From: a virus
DNA: 26,883 nucleotides
Virus record (IMG/VR): IMGVR_UViG_3300033993_000635
Span: 1 to 26,883 of that record
Strand: one strand, 5' to 3'
In this document: positions 1 through 7,665 of the stretch, in pieces
Numbering within the stretch: the first letter of the stretch is position 1
How the letters are laid out: every line of letters starts with the position of its first letter
Position numbers and translations under genes: made by a program
Notes under the pieces: model-generated
Told to the model about the DNA's origin: nothing
The model's database searches: none
What the model saw: the letters and a program-made list of their open reading frames with translations, nothing else

Positions 1-230
1 GCAATAAGAATTTGAATTTCGTAATCAGTAGTGGTTTCCTTAAATCTTGTGGTTACAACATTTATATTAGCAACAGGATATGCAGGAAACTCTCTTTTAT
101 CAAAATCAGTAAGGTCTTCCGTTCCAACTGATATAATAGATGGATGTTCTGCACAATATCCTCCCAATGTATTAATTAAATTATAATATAAAGTGTAGTT
201 TACATTTGTATTATTAATAATTGCTGCCAT
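1..230 (-). CDS. Tail-terminator or neck-like protein, 3' end cut by window edge
   Basis: The open frame starts at ATG 230 (MAAIINNTNVNYTLYYNLIN) and runs off the left edge after about 76 residues, so the C-terminus is missing. The visible part has the pattern of small neck proteins of Bacteroidota phages: an N-terminal helix, then a stretch with FPAYPVANINV, then a beta segment TTRFKETTTDYEIQILI. In related phages, proteins of this type follow the portal and connector genes and are thought to act as tail terminator or head-tail joining factors. Here it starts three bases after the stop of the connector gene, in the same operon. The frame is clear; the function is inferred from order and general sequence pattern. 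Confidence 0.75.
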   Translation of the reverse strand, partial: MAAIINNTNVNYTLYYNLINTLGGYCAEHPSIISVGTEDLTDFDKREFPAYPVANINVVTTRFKETTTDYEIQILI

Positions 231-233
231 AGT

Positions 234-752
234 TTACAATTGTATACCGCCGAAGTATTGATTACTTTGGTCTGGATATATTTGAGTTTGATTACCAACT
301 GATTGATTGTATTGTGGAATATATTGAGAATATGCTACACAATAGTTTTGTAATCTAAGTGCGTAGTAATCCGCGTTATTAAGAGCCTTATTAAGAAGAT
401 AATCTATTTCTGATTTAGAAGGTGCTATTCCCTGTTCACTCTGTTGTTTCACTGCACCATTCGATTTGAATTGGACACTGCTGAAGGGGATGTATTCCAC
501 ACAAGCATACCATATCAAGCAGTTCTTAATATGGTCATCTAAAAGGTCTTGATAATATGCAGAAAGAGAACCGACCGTATTGGCTAGAATTTGGTCTTGT
601 AAGTAATCAAATAGGACAGTTCCTAAAAGATTCTTTAAGTATTTATCCTGACTCGTTCTTACGAAGGGTAGGAGTGCATCTGCATCTATTGCCCCTTGTA
701 GTGGAGAGTTCTTAATAATATCGTTTCGGTTTATAAAAAGTGCGTACGCCAT
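234..752 (-). CDS. Head-tail connector (adaptor-like), DUF6712-like
   Basis: A 172-aa, mostly helical soluble protein. The N-terminus (FINRNDIIKNSPLQGAIDAD) and the central helices (residues about 30-140) resemble the small adaptor proteins encoded just downstream of phage portals, which attach below the portal ring and receive the tail. The C-terminal 30 residues are rich in Gln, Asn and Tyr. It lies six bases after the portal stop and three bases before the next gene, consistent with a portal-connector-terminator block. No catalytic motif is visible. The family name comes from memory of Bacteroidota phage proteins, not from a search; the connector role is mainly from position. Confidence 0.7.
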   Translation of the reverse strand: MAYALFINRNDIIKNSPLQGAIDADALLPFVRTSQDKYLKNLLGTVLFDYLQDQILANTVGSLSAYYQDLLDDHIKNCLIWYACVEYIPFSSVQFKSNGAVKQQSEQGIAPSKSEIDYLLNKALNNADYYALRLQNYCVAYSQYIPQYNQSVGNQTQIYPDQSNQYFGGIQL

Positions 753-758
753 ATATTC

Positions 759-2051
759 TTAGTTTAAAAGTTTTCCATTATTATCATACATTTCATATTC
801 TCTACTAAAGAATGCCCTACCCATTGTTGTAGGAAGTGCATCTTCAACAGTCGCATCTCCACTATCTTCCGTAGTTGCAGGATTTTCCATTTCTTTATTG
901 GTTTCATCTGCAACTTCTCCAACCGTCTTATCAGTTTCTTCTGCTTGTTGAGAAAGAATTGCTAAAGGAGTTAATTGGTCAAAGTATAATTCCGTATCGT
1001 CATATCCACCTTCAGTTAGTGCTGCATCTAAAGCATTTAGAATAAGGTTTTGAAATGGAGAGATAGTCATTGTTTGCATGATTGAGAATGCTGTTTGCAT
1101 TTCTTCTGATTGAGAACTAAAACCTGTTGTCTTACTTCTTATACCAAATAGAAGAGGAGAAGTAACTCTATGAGCTACTAAGATTCTGTCTTGAATATAA
1201 TCAGCAACATACTCATACTTCTCATGTAAGTTATCAATTTGTATTGTATCTATACTGGGCTTAGTTTCAACAGAATCGTTAAATGATAACATGAAACGAC
1301 CTGCGTTATCAGTACCAGTAAACTTTGCTTGAACTAAATCCTCTATTGTTTGTCTTTCTTCAGGTGCAGGAACTCCATTATTAAAGTTAATCATTACTGC
1401 AGGTAAGAAACCATTAGTGATGTTATTAAAATGTAAGTTACTTATCTCACCATCAGATATTGCTAATTGCATTGCTGATACCCAATCAGGTAGGGAATAA
1501 TAGTATAGACCAGGACAGTAATTCTTAATCCAAAGTAATTCTACTTTTTCATTAGAAGTACCAAATGCTGGTAATTTCTTTTTATCCTTTATCTTTCTTT
1601 GGTCTGACCAATCAGTACAATAATAATAATTTTCTATCTTAGGATTATTACCAATCTTTTCAGCTCTTAGTGTTTGTGCTGGGACATGGTAAAACTTAAT
1701 TACCTTTGTATGGTCATCGTTCCAATAGACTTGGAATGCTGCATTACCATAAAGTTTTAAATCAAATGCTACTCTCTTAACTTCCTCTTGTGGAATTAAC
1801 TTTTGTAGAACTTTATCAAATCCTGCACTCTTAGAATATAAACCCTTTCCATATATTAAATCTGCAATACCTTCGATACATGCAGCGTTAGATGTAGATA
1901 CGTTAAATGCAGATATTACTGCATCGAAGAAATCATCTTGGCCATAAACACCAAAAGGCACCCATGAGTAACGGGTTTTTGTGTCTTCATTGATAACCGG
2001 TAATTGGTTATTGTTAACATTTATGATTGCAAAGTTTTGTTTTTTATTCAT
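759..2051 (-). CDS. Portal protein
   Basis: A 430-aa protein with the layout of phage portals. The N-terminal half has alternating beta and alpha segments, including a NAAFQVYW segment near residue 105 and the FYHVPAQTLRAEK segment that follows it. A long helical region around residues 285-350 (YVADYIQDRILVAHRVTSPL, then QSEEMQTAF) corresponds to stem and wing helices. The C-terminus is acidic and low in complexity (about residues 370-410), as is common in portals. The dodecameric portal sits at one capsid vertex, through which DNA is packaged and ejected. The start at 2051 is directly after the stop of the preceding gene (2053). The protein is a little shorter than most portals of siphoviruses. 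Neighbouring capsid, tube and connector genes support the call. Confidence 0.88.
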   Translation of the reverse strand: MNKKQNFAIINVNNNQLPVINEDTKTRYSWVPFGVYGQDDFFDAVISAFNVSTSNAACIEGIADLIYGKGLYSKSAGFDKVLQKLIPQEEVKRVAFDLKLYGNAAFQVYWNDDHTKVIKFYHVPAQTLRAEKIGNNPKIENYYYCTDWSDQRKIKDKKKLPAFGTSNEKVELLWIKNYCPGLYYYSLPDWVSAMQLAISDGEISNLHFNNITNGFLPAVMINFNNGVPAPEERQTIEDLVQAKFTGTDNAGRFMLSFNDSVETKPSIDTIQIDNLHEKYEYVADYIQDRILVAHRVTSPLLFGIRSKTTGFSSQSEEMQTAFSIMQTMTISPFQNLILNALDAALTEGGYDDTELYFDQLTPLAILSQQAEETDKTVGEVADETNKEMENPATTEDSGDATVEDALPTTMGRAFFSREYEMYDNNGKLLN

Positions 2052-2052
2052 A

Positions 2053-2415
2053 TTAGTTGTATATTACATATTTGTTTTCTGAGACATGAGATACTTCATT
2101 ACCATCCAAAGGAATCTGATTCTCATAAACTGATTTATCAATTGATTGAGAATGGTAGACTTGTACCGAACCATGCCATATTGTATCAGCAGAGTTATAT
2201 AGAATTGCTCTATACTCACTACCAACCACTGCTCCACTTATACTTGCAGTAAAAGCTAAGATGCTTTCATAACCAGAATATGATGCAGATGATAGGGATG
2301 CAGTAAAAGAATTTAAACCCATCATATCAGTTAAACTCATAGTAAATGAGTTAGAACCCGTTGGTTCAGTTCTAATAGTGTATGAGTTGGATTGAGAGAT
2401 ATAATAGGCCAGCAT
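2053..2415 (-). CDS. Small beta-rich virion protein
   Basis: A 120-aa protein with regularly spaced beta-strand-like segments rich in Ser, Thr and Tyr (SLTDMMGLNSFTASLSSASY, then EYRAILYNSADTIWHGSVQV). It ends where the portal gene begins and starts downstream of a strong terminator, so it may be the first gene of a transcript running into the portal, connector and neck genes. The composition resembles short structural proteins of Bacteroidota phages, found with portal and tail genes. I do not recognise a specific function. A decoration, neck or minor tail role is possible. The ATG at 2415 has no Shine-Dalgarno sequence. Confidence 0.7.
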   Translation of the reverse strand: MLAYYISQSNSYTIRTEPTGSNSFTMSLTDMMGLNSFTASLSSASYSGYESILAFTASISGAVVGSEYRAILYNSADTIWHGSVQVYHSQSIDKSVYENQIPLDGNEVSHVSENKYVIYN

Positions 2416-2463
2416 TATCTATGTGTTTAGTAATAATAACACTCATTTTCGTATAAATACTTA

Positions 2464-2495
2464 AAACAAAAAAAGGTATCCATATAGGATACCTT
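2464..2495 (-). terminator. Intrinsic terminator after the tail-tube gene
   Basis: On the minus strand a perfect 9-bp stem AAGGTATCC / GGATACCTT encloses a 5-base loop (TATAT), followed at once by a run of five T, then GTTTT. It lies 24 bases past the stop of the tube gene and upstream of the gene starting at 2415. It should end transcripts coming from the capsid and tube genes, perhaps partly. Confidence 0.88.
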
Positions 2496-2519
2496 CTTAT
2501 TATTGTGTTATACTGAGAG

Positions 2520-3080
2520 TTAGTTACTTCCGTATACGATTGTATTACCATTTAAAACAGAAGTTGGAATAGCTGTTGTTGTAGTTGAGCCTGATACGAA
2601 TGAAGCTGGTAACTTTTCTTGCCCCTGGAAAGTAACTGAATAACCATAAAGGTCACCCAATGCTCCACCGGTTTGAATTGTTCCTGCAGTCACATCACAT
2701 CCTTCTTTTTCTCCTGCTAAAAGTGCTTCACCATTCAATGTCCACAAGATGATTTGAGGACGGCCATAAGCCATCAACTTCAATTGTGTAGTCATTTCAT
2801 TAGTTAACTTCTTTAAGTTCAATGTTAATTCTTGAGAGAAGAAGGTTGTACCATTTTCTCTTGACGTATTAACTGTTTCAGTATACGCACTTGTTCCTTT
2901 TAATTCATAATAATACAAAGTACTACCTGAAGGAATTGCTGTTAGTTCGCCATCACCATTTTTAGTGAATGAGCCTGTTGTGTAATTGATAAAATAAACT
3001 CCTGCAAGTCCACCTACCGATTCTTTACAAACCTCATTTCTACCTTTTGATACTTGACAATTTAATCCTGTTAGTGCCAT
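2520..3080 (-). CDS. Major tail tube protein (putative)
   Basis: A 186-aa protein predicted from its pattern to be mainly beta. The central part, VNTSRENGTTFFSQELTLNL followed by KKLTNEMTTQLKLMAYGRPQ, and the later GALGDLYGYSVTFQGQE match a family common in Bacteroidota phages that I take as the tail tube: a beta-barrel with a helix, polymerised as rings around the tape measure. Length fits tube proteins (150-250 aa). It is flanked by intrinsic terminators on both sides, giving it a separate transcript or dosage control, as expected for an abundant virion subunit. A capsid decoration protein is the main alternative. The start ATG at 3080 is preceded by an AT-rich leader with no Shine-Dalgarno sequence. 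Confidence 0.72.
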   Translation of the reverse strand: MALTGLNCQVSKGRNEVCKESVGGLAGVYFINYTTGSFTKNGDGELTAIPSGSTLYYYELKGTSAYTETVNTSRENGTTFFSQELTLNLKKLTNEMTTQLKLMAYGRPQIILWTLNGEALLAGEKEGCDVTAGTIQTGGALGDLYGYSVTFQGQEKLPASFVSGSTTTTAIPTSVLNGNTIVYGSN

Positions 3081-3106
3081 AGCTGTTGTTTTTTATTTTA
3101 AGTTAT

Positions 3107-3147
3107 TAAAAAGGGTGAGTTTCTGTTTTAAGATACTCCCCACCCTT
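3107..3147 (-). terminator. Intrinsic terminator after the major capsid gene
   Basis: Minus-strand arms AAGGGTG (3141-3147) and CACCCTT (3111-3117) lie 23 bases apart. An inner GAGT/ACTC pairing shortens the loop, and the 3' arm runs into a five-T tract before AATAACTT. It begins 12 bases past the capsid stop. The loop is larger than in the other terminators here, so it may be leaky and let some transcription pass into the tube gene. Confidence 0.65.
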
Positions 3148-3158
3148 GTTATATTTTA

Positions 3159-4166
3159 TTAGTATGCTCCGTAGTATACAATATCGCTACCGATACCGAA
3201 CTGAACACCTGAAGTAAATCTCATGATGATACGATAGTTCTGAGAACCGTCGATGTCTGCCATGTCGATTACTTTTACTTGATTATAATCTGCTAAAAGG
3301 CCAGTTCCGAAGAACAAATTGCTCTTTTGTGCTGCTACAATTTTGTTATCACTCATACCTGGACAAAGAACAACGTCTATACCATTGTAGTTGTAAGGTT
3401 TTTCTCCTATAACGAAAGCATTCTGATATCCATTTGCTCCTAATGAAGTGTTAGTAATTGTTCCACCTGCTGTAGCAACTCCTAAACCAGAAGATGCTTG
3501 TTGCCAAGCTCTTGCTACGTTTGTACCAACATATAAAACTAAATCTTGCTTACCATAAACTGTTGTTGGAATAGTTTGTACGATAGAATCGAATTTAGCG
3601 ATAATGTTTGTTGAAGTAACTGAACCTGAGATAATTTGAGAAGAACCACCTGTTTGTCTTGCTGGTAAAACTCCACCTGCTGCAACTGATGCAGAGAATA
3701 AGTTTTCAAAACCATTGAAAGTTCCAGTTGATGCTAAACCTTGCCAGATGTTTGTTTCTGTTGCTTCTGCAACTTTACCACCGATGTAAGATACCAAATA
3801 GTCATTGAATGATTTTGGAATTTCATCAAACGCAGAAAAACCTAAGTTTAAGGCTTCCCATGAGTTTAAGAAATCTTGCTTACATAATTGTACGTTTACT
3901 TGTAACTCTGCTGGAGTTAGGACTTGTTCAGAGATTGTTACTGAACCTGTGTTTGTGATGAAATCGCAAGATGCTGCGTTAACTAAGTTAGCAACTGCTA
4001 ATTTCTGGATAACTGATTTGTACTTCACGTTTGGCATGATAGTAACTAATTTTTTATCCAATGTGTTTGCACTTAACAACGCTGCTGCGATGTATCCCGA
4101 TGCTGCCTCACCTGCGTATGTTCCGCCAGAGATAGTTGGGTTTGCGAATTTTTGAATTTTGTTCAT
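3159..4166 (-). CDS. Major capsid protein (HK97-fold candidate)
   Basis: 335 aa starting MNKIQKFANPTISGGTYAGE. Upstream in-frame codons reach 4307, but they lie inside the end of the preceding gene and read as low-complexity Lys and Ile, so I place the start at 4166, after an A-rich leader. Features of an HK97-type capsid subunit: a Gly/Ala-rich N-terminus, a long helix-like SFNDYLVSYIGGKVAEATET segment around residues 125-145, and a C-terminal beta-rich domain ending FGIGSDIVYYGAY. It follows a scaffold-like gene and precedes the tube gene, with a terminator in between. There is no direct proof of the fold from sequence alone; position, size and composition make it the best capsid candidate in the window. 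Confidence 0.85.
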   Translation of the reverse strand: MNKIQKFANPTISGGTYAGEAASGYIAAALLSANTLDKKLVTIMPNVKYKSVIQKLAVANLVNAASCDFITNTGSVTISEQVLTPAELQVNVQLCKQDFLNSWEALNLGFSAFDEIPKSFNDYLVSYIGGKVAEATETNIWQGLASTGTFNGFENLFSASVAAGGVLPARQTGGSSQIISGSVTSTNIIAKFDSIVQTIPTTVYGKQDLVLYVGTNVARAWQQASSGLGVATAGGTITNTSLGANGYQNAFVIGEKPYNYNGIDVVLCPGMSDNKIVAAQKSNLFFGTGLLADYNQVKVIDMADIDGSQNYRIIMRFTSGVQFGIGSDIVYYGAY

Positions 4167-4194
4167 TGTTTTTTTCTTTTTGAAATTAATAATT

Positions 4195-4923
4195 TTATTT
4201 ATAAAGTTTAGATAAGAATGCAGATTGGAAATCTGATTTATTCTTACCGAAGTTTTTATTGTTAGTTTGTGATGAGAACTTTTGAGCTGAATCAGTTGGA
4301 GCACCATCTAATTTTGGTAACTCTTCTTCTTCTTCTTTTTTCATTTCGATACCTTCTTCTTCCTCAACTACTTCTTCATCTGTTGGTGGGACCATTGCTT
4401 CTTCCATCTTAGCTATTTTCTTTTCCATTTCTGAAATTCTATATGCTAATTTAGTGTAAGTCATTTCTTCCTCTGCACCTTCTCCGATTGGAGTTTCATC
4501 TTGTGGAATTGGTTCTTCAGTTTCAGTCTCTTCTGCTGCGTTAACTGAACCTTGTGTTCCGTTCTTTACTTGTCCTTCAGAATCTGGCATGACGTTTTCT
4601 TTATCTTCGTTGCCTGATTGAGGAATCTTTTCTACTGGTACTTCTGCTAATTCTACATTTTCTCTTTCTACGATTACACCATCTTTAGAGATTACTTTGA
4701 TAAGAGTTTCATTTCCTTCAGAATCTTTTAGGGATAGTTCGTGAGTACCATCTGGTGCTGGAGATTTAGTTCCATCTTCCGCAACCACTTCGATACCTTC
4801 ACCTACATCAAATGTTTTTGATTCAACGATTGTACCGTCTTTTAATTTTGCGTAAGTAAAAGTTGCCTCTTCTTCTAAGTTAAGGATACTCATTATTTTA
4901 CTTAATACTGTTTTTGAATTCAT
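4195..4923 (-). CDS. Capsid scaffolding protein (putative), highly acidic
   Basis: A 242-aa protein just upstream of the capsid gene. The N-terminal third (residues 15-90) has short beta repeats of the type KLKDGTIVESKTFDVGEGIE and KVISKDGVIVERENVELAEV. The middle is very acidic (Glu/Asp/Pro/Gln), and around residues 155-175 there is a coiled-coil segment ISEMEKKIAKMEEAMVPP followed by poly-Glu. The last 40 residues turn basic and Asn/Phe/Lys-rich, as expected for a scaffold tail that binds coat protein. Scaffolds of HK97-like phages are typically acidic, helical and encoded directly before the coat. I see no protease motif in it. The protease gene lies far away at 17301-18320. Confidence 0.7.
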   Translation of the reverse strand: MNSKTVLSKIMSILNLEEEATFTYAKLKDGTIVESKTFDVGEGIEVVAEDGTKSPAPDGTHELSLKDSEGNETLIKVISKDGVIVERENVELAEVPVEKIPQSGNEDKENVMPDSEGQVKNGTQGSVNAAEETETEEPIPQDETPIGEGAEEEMTYTKLAYRISEMEKKIAKMEEAMVPPTDEEVVEEEEGIEMKKEEEEELPKLDGAPTDSAQKFSSQTNNKNFGKNKSDFQSAFLSKLYK

Positions 4924-4997
4924 ATCTTTCGAGTTTGTATATGCTATAATAACATACGGGTTTAATAAAATAGTTATTTTTTGTTTATATTTTTATA

Positions 4998-5882
4998 TTA
5001 TAATATTGTGAATGTAGATGATGATGGGAAATAATGATACACGTAACTTCCTGAGATGATAATTTCACCACCTGCTAACTTTATAGTTTCTCCTGGATAT
5101 CTAATAGCAACTATACCATTTTGTCCACTAGCACTGATTGCATTATCAGGGCCTGGAGCATCACAAGAGAAGTTCGAACCCGAACCCCAAATACCTGAAC
5201 CACCACTACCACTTATATAATTATAATTACTTCCTGTTGCAAATGTTCCTGTATAATTTTGTTTACTTACACCACCACCAGCGTAGAATCTACCATCTAC
5301 CCAAGCCAAAGGTGGACCTGGTTGTCCTGGTGTTACTATACCGCCAATTTGAGTACCGGCGATACCTGCTCCACCTGCTCCACCTCCACATCCTGGTATA
5401 TTAATATTATTAGATGCTGCTCCTCTAAATCCTTGTCTTTGTGCAGATGATGATATTGAATTACCAGCACCAGTTTGGTATCCAGCTCCACCACCACTAC
5501 CACCACTTAAACTTACAGGTGTACCTATACCAAAAGGATTTCTTGCCATGGCACCTCCACCACCTCCACCTATACTTATGAAATCTAAAAATTGTGAATT
5601 ACCACCTGTAGAACCAGAAGTAATACCTGCTTGTGATGAACTACAATATGGATTTGCACTACCGGTAATACCACCTACCCCAACTGTGATTGAATACGTT
5701 GTATTTTTAGTAGTATATAATGTTACTGAACCTGATAGAAACCCACCAGCTCCACCTCCACCTGCTGGGAAGTTACCAATATTAATAGTATTACCTCCTC
5801 CACCACCTCCTGCTACTATTAAGTAATCTAAGAAGATTGGTTGATTTGGATTCATAAATCCCATATGATGTTGTAATGCCAT
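4998..5882 (-). CDS. Glycine-rich tail-fiber tip or adhesin
   Basis: A 294-aa protein with a classic glycine-rich adhesin domain from about residue 18 (DYLIVAGGGGGG) to residue 265 (NGIVAIRYPG). Repeated runs such as FPAGGGGAGGF, SIGGGGGG, GGSGGGAG and PGCGGGAGGAG are separated by short polar loops. Such domains can fold as stacked polyglycine II helices, as in the receptor-binding tip gp38 of T-even phages, with the loops exposed for recognition. The last 25 residues form a separate beta segment ending STFTIL. Its ATG overlaps the stop of the upstream repeat-fiber gene (TAATG), so the two are translationally coupled and probably work together. Two Cys lie in loops. It probably binds a host surface structure. 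Confidence 0.78.
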   Translation of the reverse strand: MALQHHMGFMNPNQPIFLDYLIVAGGGGGGNTINIGNFPAGGGGAGGFLSGSVTLYTTKNTTYSITVGVGGITGSANPYCSSSQAGITSGSTGGNSQFLDFISIGGGGGGAMARNPFGIGTPVSLSGGSGGGAGYQTGAGNSISSSAQRQGFRGAASNNINIPGCGGGAGGAGIAGTQIGGIVTPGQPGPPLAWVDGRFYAGGGVSKQNYTGTFATGSNYNYISGSGGSGIWGSGSNFSCDAPGPDNAISASGQNGIVAIRYPGETIKLAGGEIIISGSYVYHYFPSSSTFTIL

Positions 5883-7042
5883 TATACCATATTTTTAGTT
5901 GATACTACAAAGATATTAGATGTGTTAGTTCCTACTAAAGAAAGTATATCTATCTTACCACTTCCCAATGATGCACTATATGCACTACCAGTTGGTTGTA
6001 AACATATAGATGCAAGAGATGCAGTTGAGTTAGTACCTGTGGTAATAACTACTGTTGCACTCACACCTGCTGCTAAGTTAGTAGGTTTAATATGTGTTGA
6101 TGCGTTATCAGCTAGTGTTAGAGTAAAGTATGTTCCTTGTGTAAGGTCTAATGATGCTGTTTGGGATGCGATTGTTACCGGTACTACGTTCTGATATACC
6201 CCACCAGTTATATACAATGGACCACTAAATATTACACTTGTACCACTTACAGTAAATGCAGTGTTAAGAGATTGAGTATAAACATTTAAAGAAGCAGTGT
6301 AACTTCCTAATGTTGTAAATTTAGTATCTACCGAACCTGTATAAGTTGCAAGGGTAGAATTTTTAGTATCTTGTGATTGGGTATATGAACCTATTGTAGT
6401 AAACTTAGTATCTACTGATTGGGTATATGTTCCTATTGTAGTAAACTGTGTATCTACACTCGCTGTGTATGTTGCAAGAGTAGAGAATTTAGTATCTACA
6501 CTCGCAGTGTATGTACTTAGTGTACTATTCTTAGTTACTTGAGATGATGTAAATACATTCAAAGAAGCAGTTGAACTTCCTATTGTTGTAAACTTTGTAT
6601 CTACACTACCAGTATATACTGCAAGTGTACTATTCTTAGTATCTTGAGATGCAGTAAAATCATTTAAAGGAGTTAGCGGTATCTGTCCTGGTAAGTTTGT
6701 CATACCACTACCATCACCACTAAAGAATGATGCAGTGACATTACCTGTTACTACTTGATTACCAATAAAGGCATTCGAACCGGTTGTTGCGTAACTTCCA
6801 GTCTTTGCACTTAATACTGCTAGTGAACTTGTTGTTGCGAAACTTCCAGTCTTTGCATTAATACTTTGTAAGGTTTGATTCCAACTACCACTATCAGTAG
6901 TGTATTGTATTTGATTCACTGTCGAATCAATTACGTTTGTATTGTATGACCTTAATATCGCAGGGGTTATATACCCATTATTGTTATTAGGAAAACTTTG
7001 ATTGCTATCGACCTGTAAGGCCACTTTACTTAATTCTGACAT
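5882..7042 (-). CDS. Virion fiber with 14-residue tandem repeats
   Basis: 386 aa. The N-terminus (residues 1-60) contains SYNTNVIDSTVNQIQYTTDS. Around residues 100-118 is an ASFFSGDGSGMTNLPG motif that often links shaft segments in phage fibers. Residues about 128-265 consist of repeated 14-residue units of the type YTASVDTKFTTIGS, a spacing of two heptads that fits a trimeric coiled-coil-like shaft. A beta domain follows (residues 270-386). Ser, Thr and Gly are abundant and Cys is almost absent. The gene lies upstream of, and is coupled to, the glycine-rich tip gene. Together they may make a shaft and tip, or a head fiber, given their position between packaging and capsid genes. Confidence 0.75.
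   Translation of the reverse strand: MSELSKVALQVDSNQSFPNNNNGYITPAILRSYNTNVIDSTVNQIQYTTDSGSWNQTLQSINAKTGSFATTSSLAVLSAKTGSYATTGSNAFIGNQVVTGNVTASFFSGDGSGMTNLPGQIPLTPLNDFTASQDTKNSTLAVYTGSVDTKFTTIGSSTASLNVFTSSQVTKNSTLSTYTASVDTKFSTLATYTASVDTQFTTIGTYTQSVDTKFTTIGSYTQSQDTKNSTLATYTGSVDTKFTTLGSYTASLNVYTQSLNTAFTVSGTSVIFSGPLYITGGVYQNVVPVTIASQTASLDLTQGTYFTLTLADNASTHIKPTNLAAGVSATVVITTGTNSTASLASICLQPTGSAYSASLGSGKIDILSLVGTNTSNIFVVSTKNMV
6248..6661 (-). repeat. 42-bp tandem repeats inside the fiber gene
   Basis: About nine imperfect units of 14 codons, variants of YTxSxDTKFTTIGS and YTASQDTKNSTLAT. On the plus strand the recurring words are variants of ttagtatctac and tgtatatg. Copies are alike at DNA level, so recombination or slippage could change shaft length without breaking the frame. 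Confidence 0.8.
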
Positions 7043-7060
7043 ATTCTTTTTATTTCGTTG

Positions 7061-7330
7061 TTATGATAGGATTTCAAAACCATCTGAGTAACCACTACTA
7101 AAACCACCTAATGCGATTGCCTCTCCGGTGATGTTACCAATACCTTGTTCTATTAGATGTCCTTTACAGCAATCAACACTATATGTGTTCGTATCTATAC
7201 AAAGACATGCCCTTCTACTATTCTTAGGAGAACTCAATCCTAGTGTTGGACCGAAGTACACACCAGAGTTATTTTCTCTATTAACAGAATATCTTAAATT
7301 GCCATTGCGTGAGTTACTCCATTTTCCCAT
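7061..7330 (-). CDS. Small Cys-rich phage protein with CLC...CC motif
   Basis: An 89-aa protein with SRRACLCIDTNTYSVDCCKG at residues about 38-57, giving four cysteines as C-x-C and C-C, followed by HLIEQGIGNITG. I know this arrangement from small proteins encoded near head and fiber genes of Bacteroidota phages, where it is conserved but not characterised. The cysteines could bind a metal or form disulfides in the virion. The first 20 residues are basic and polar, with no signal peptide or membrane segment. It sits between the frameshifted gene pair and the fiber gene and is probably co-transcribed with them. Confidence 0.72.
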   Translation of the reverse strand: MGKWSNSRNGNLRYSVNRENNSGVYFGPTLGLSSPKNSRRACLCIDTNTYSVDCCKGHLIEQGIGNITGEAIALGGFSSGYSDGFEILS

Positions 7331-7365
7331 ATCTTAATAACAACCCTTTCACGAAATATAATTAG

Positions 7366-7665
7366 TTACCCATTCTTTTTCATATTCTCTCTATGCACTA
7401 AGTTCTCTAAGACTGTCTTATCAGATTTATACGAAAGATAAAGTAGGCACATCTCTAAAGGATATGCAGTTACTTCCGTGAACTTCGTGATGTCTCCTCC
7501 GGCAAGTTCAACAATCGACGAGTAAGCTGACCACTTTTTAGCAAAGTTTGCTTGATGTTGGGAAGGTGCTCCACCTCCTTCAAAAAGTTCGGGATAGAAC
7601 TCACTAAGTCCGTTGATAAAAGTAAAAAAAAAAACAGCGTACCAAAGTGGATATCCATACCCCAC
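7366..7665 (-). CDS. C-terminal module in the -1 frame (likely frameshift extension)
   Basis: The listed span is the open frame from its only ATG (7665). That ATG lies deep inside the upstream gene and ahead of the U11 run, so I think the real use is as a C-terminal extension. The conserved-looking part starts with QANFAKKWSAYSSIVELAGG (about residues 39-58), then DITKFTEV and CLLYLSYKSDKTVLENL, a pattern I recognise from small proteins of Bacteroidota phages. No ATG, GTG or TTG lies in this frame between the U11 run and that module. A -1 slip at 7624-7634 would give a 254-aa fusion of the upstream N-terminal 168 residues with this module. Alternative: independent translation from 7665, or a homopolymer error. 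Confidence 0.6.
   Translation of the reverse strand: MGYGYPLWYAVFFFTFINGLSEFYPELFEGGGAPSQHQANFAKKWSAYSSIVELAGGDITKFTEVTAYPLEMCLLYLSYKSDKTVLENLVHRENMKKNG

Noticed and set aside
2428-2440. 13-mer tagtaataataac shared with 24754-24766, both upstream of starts
   Set aside because: A pair of AT-rich 13-mers is expected by chance in this length, and distances to the start codons differ.
3805-4155. 116-aa plus-strand frame
   Set aside because: Fully antisense to the capsid gene; no recognisable domain and no support in gene order.
4167-4307. Longer capsid start with 47 extra N-terminal residues (MVLQLIQLKSSHHK...)
   Set aside because: The extension lies inside the end of the preceding gene and the intergenic gap and is low-complexity Lys/Ile; MNKIQKF at 4166 follows a normal A-rich leader.
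5138-5826. Plus-strand open frames rich in His, Leu and Pro
   Set aside because: They are antisense to the glycine-rich gene: reversed Gly codons read as Pro and Thr. The minus-strand protein has a recognisable domain.
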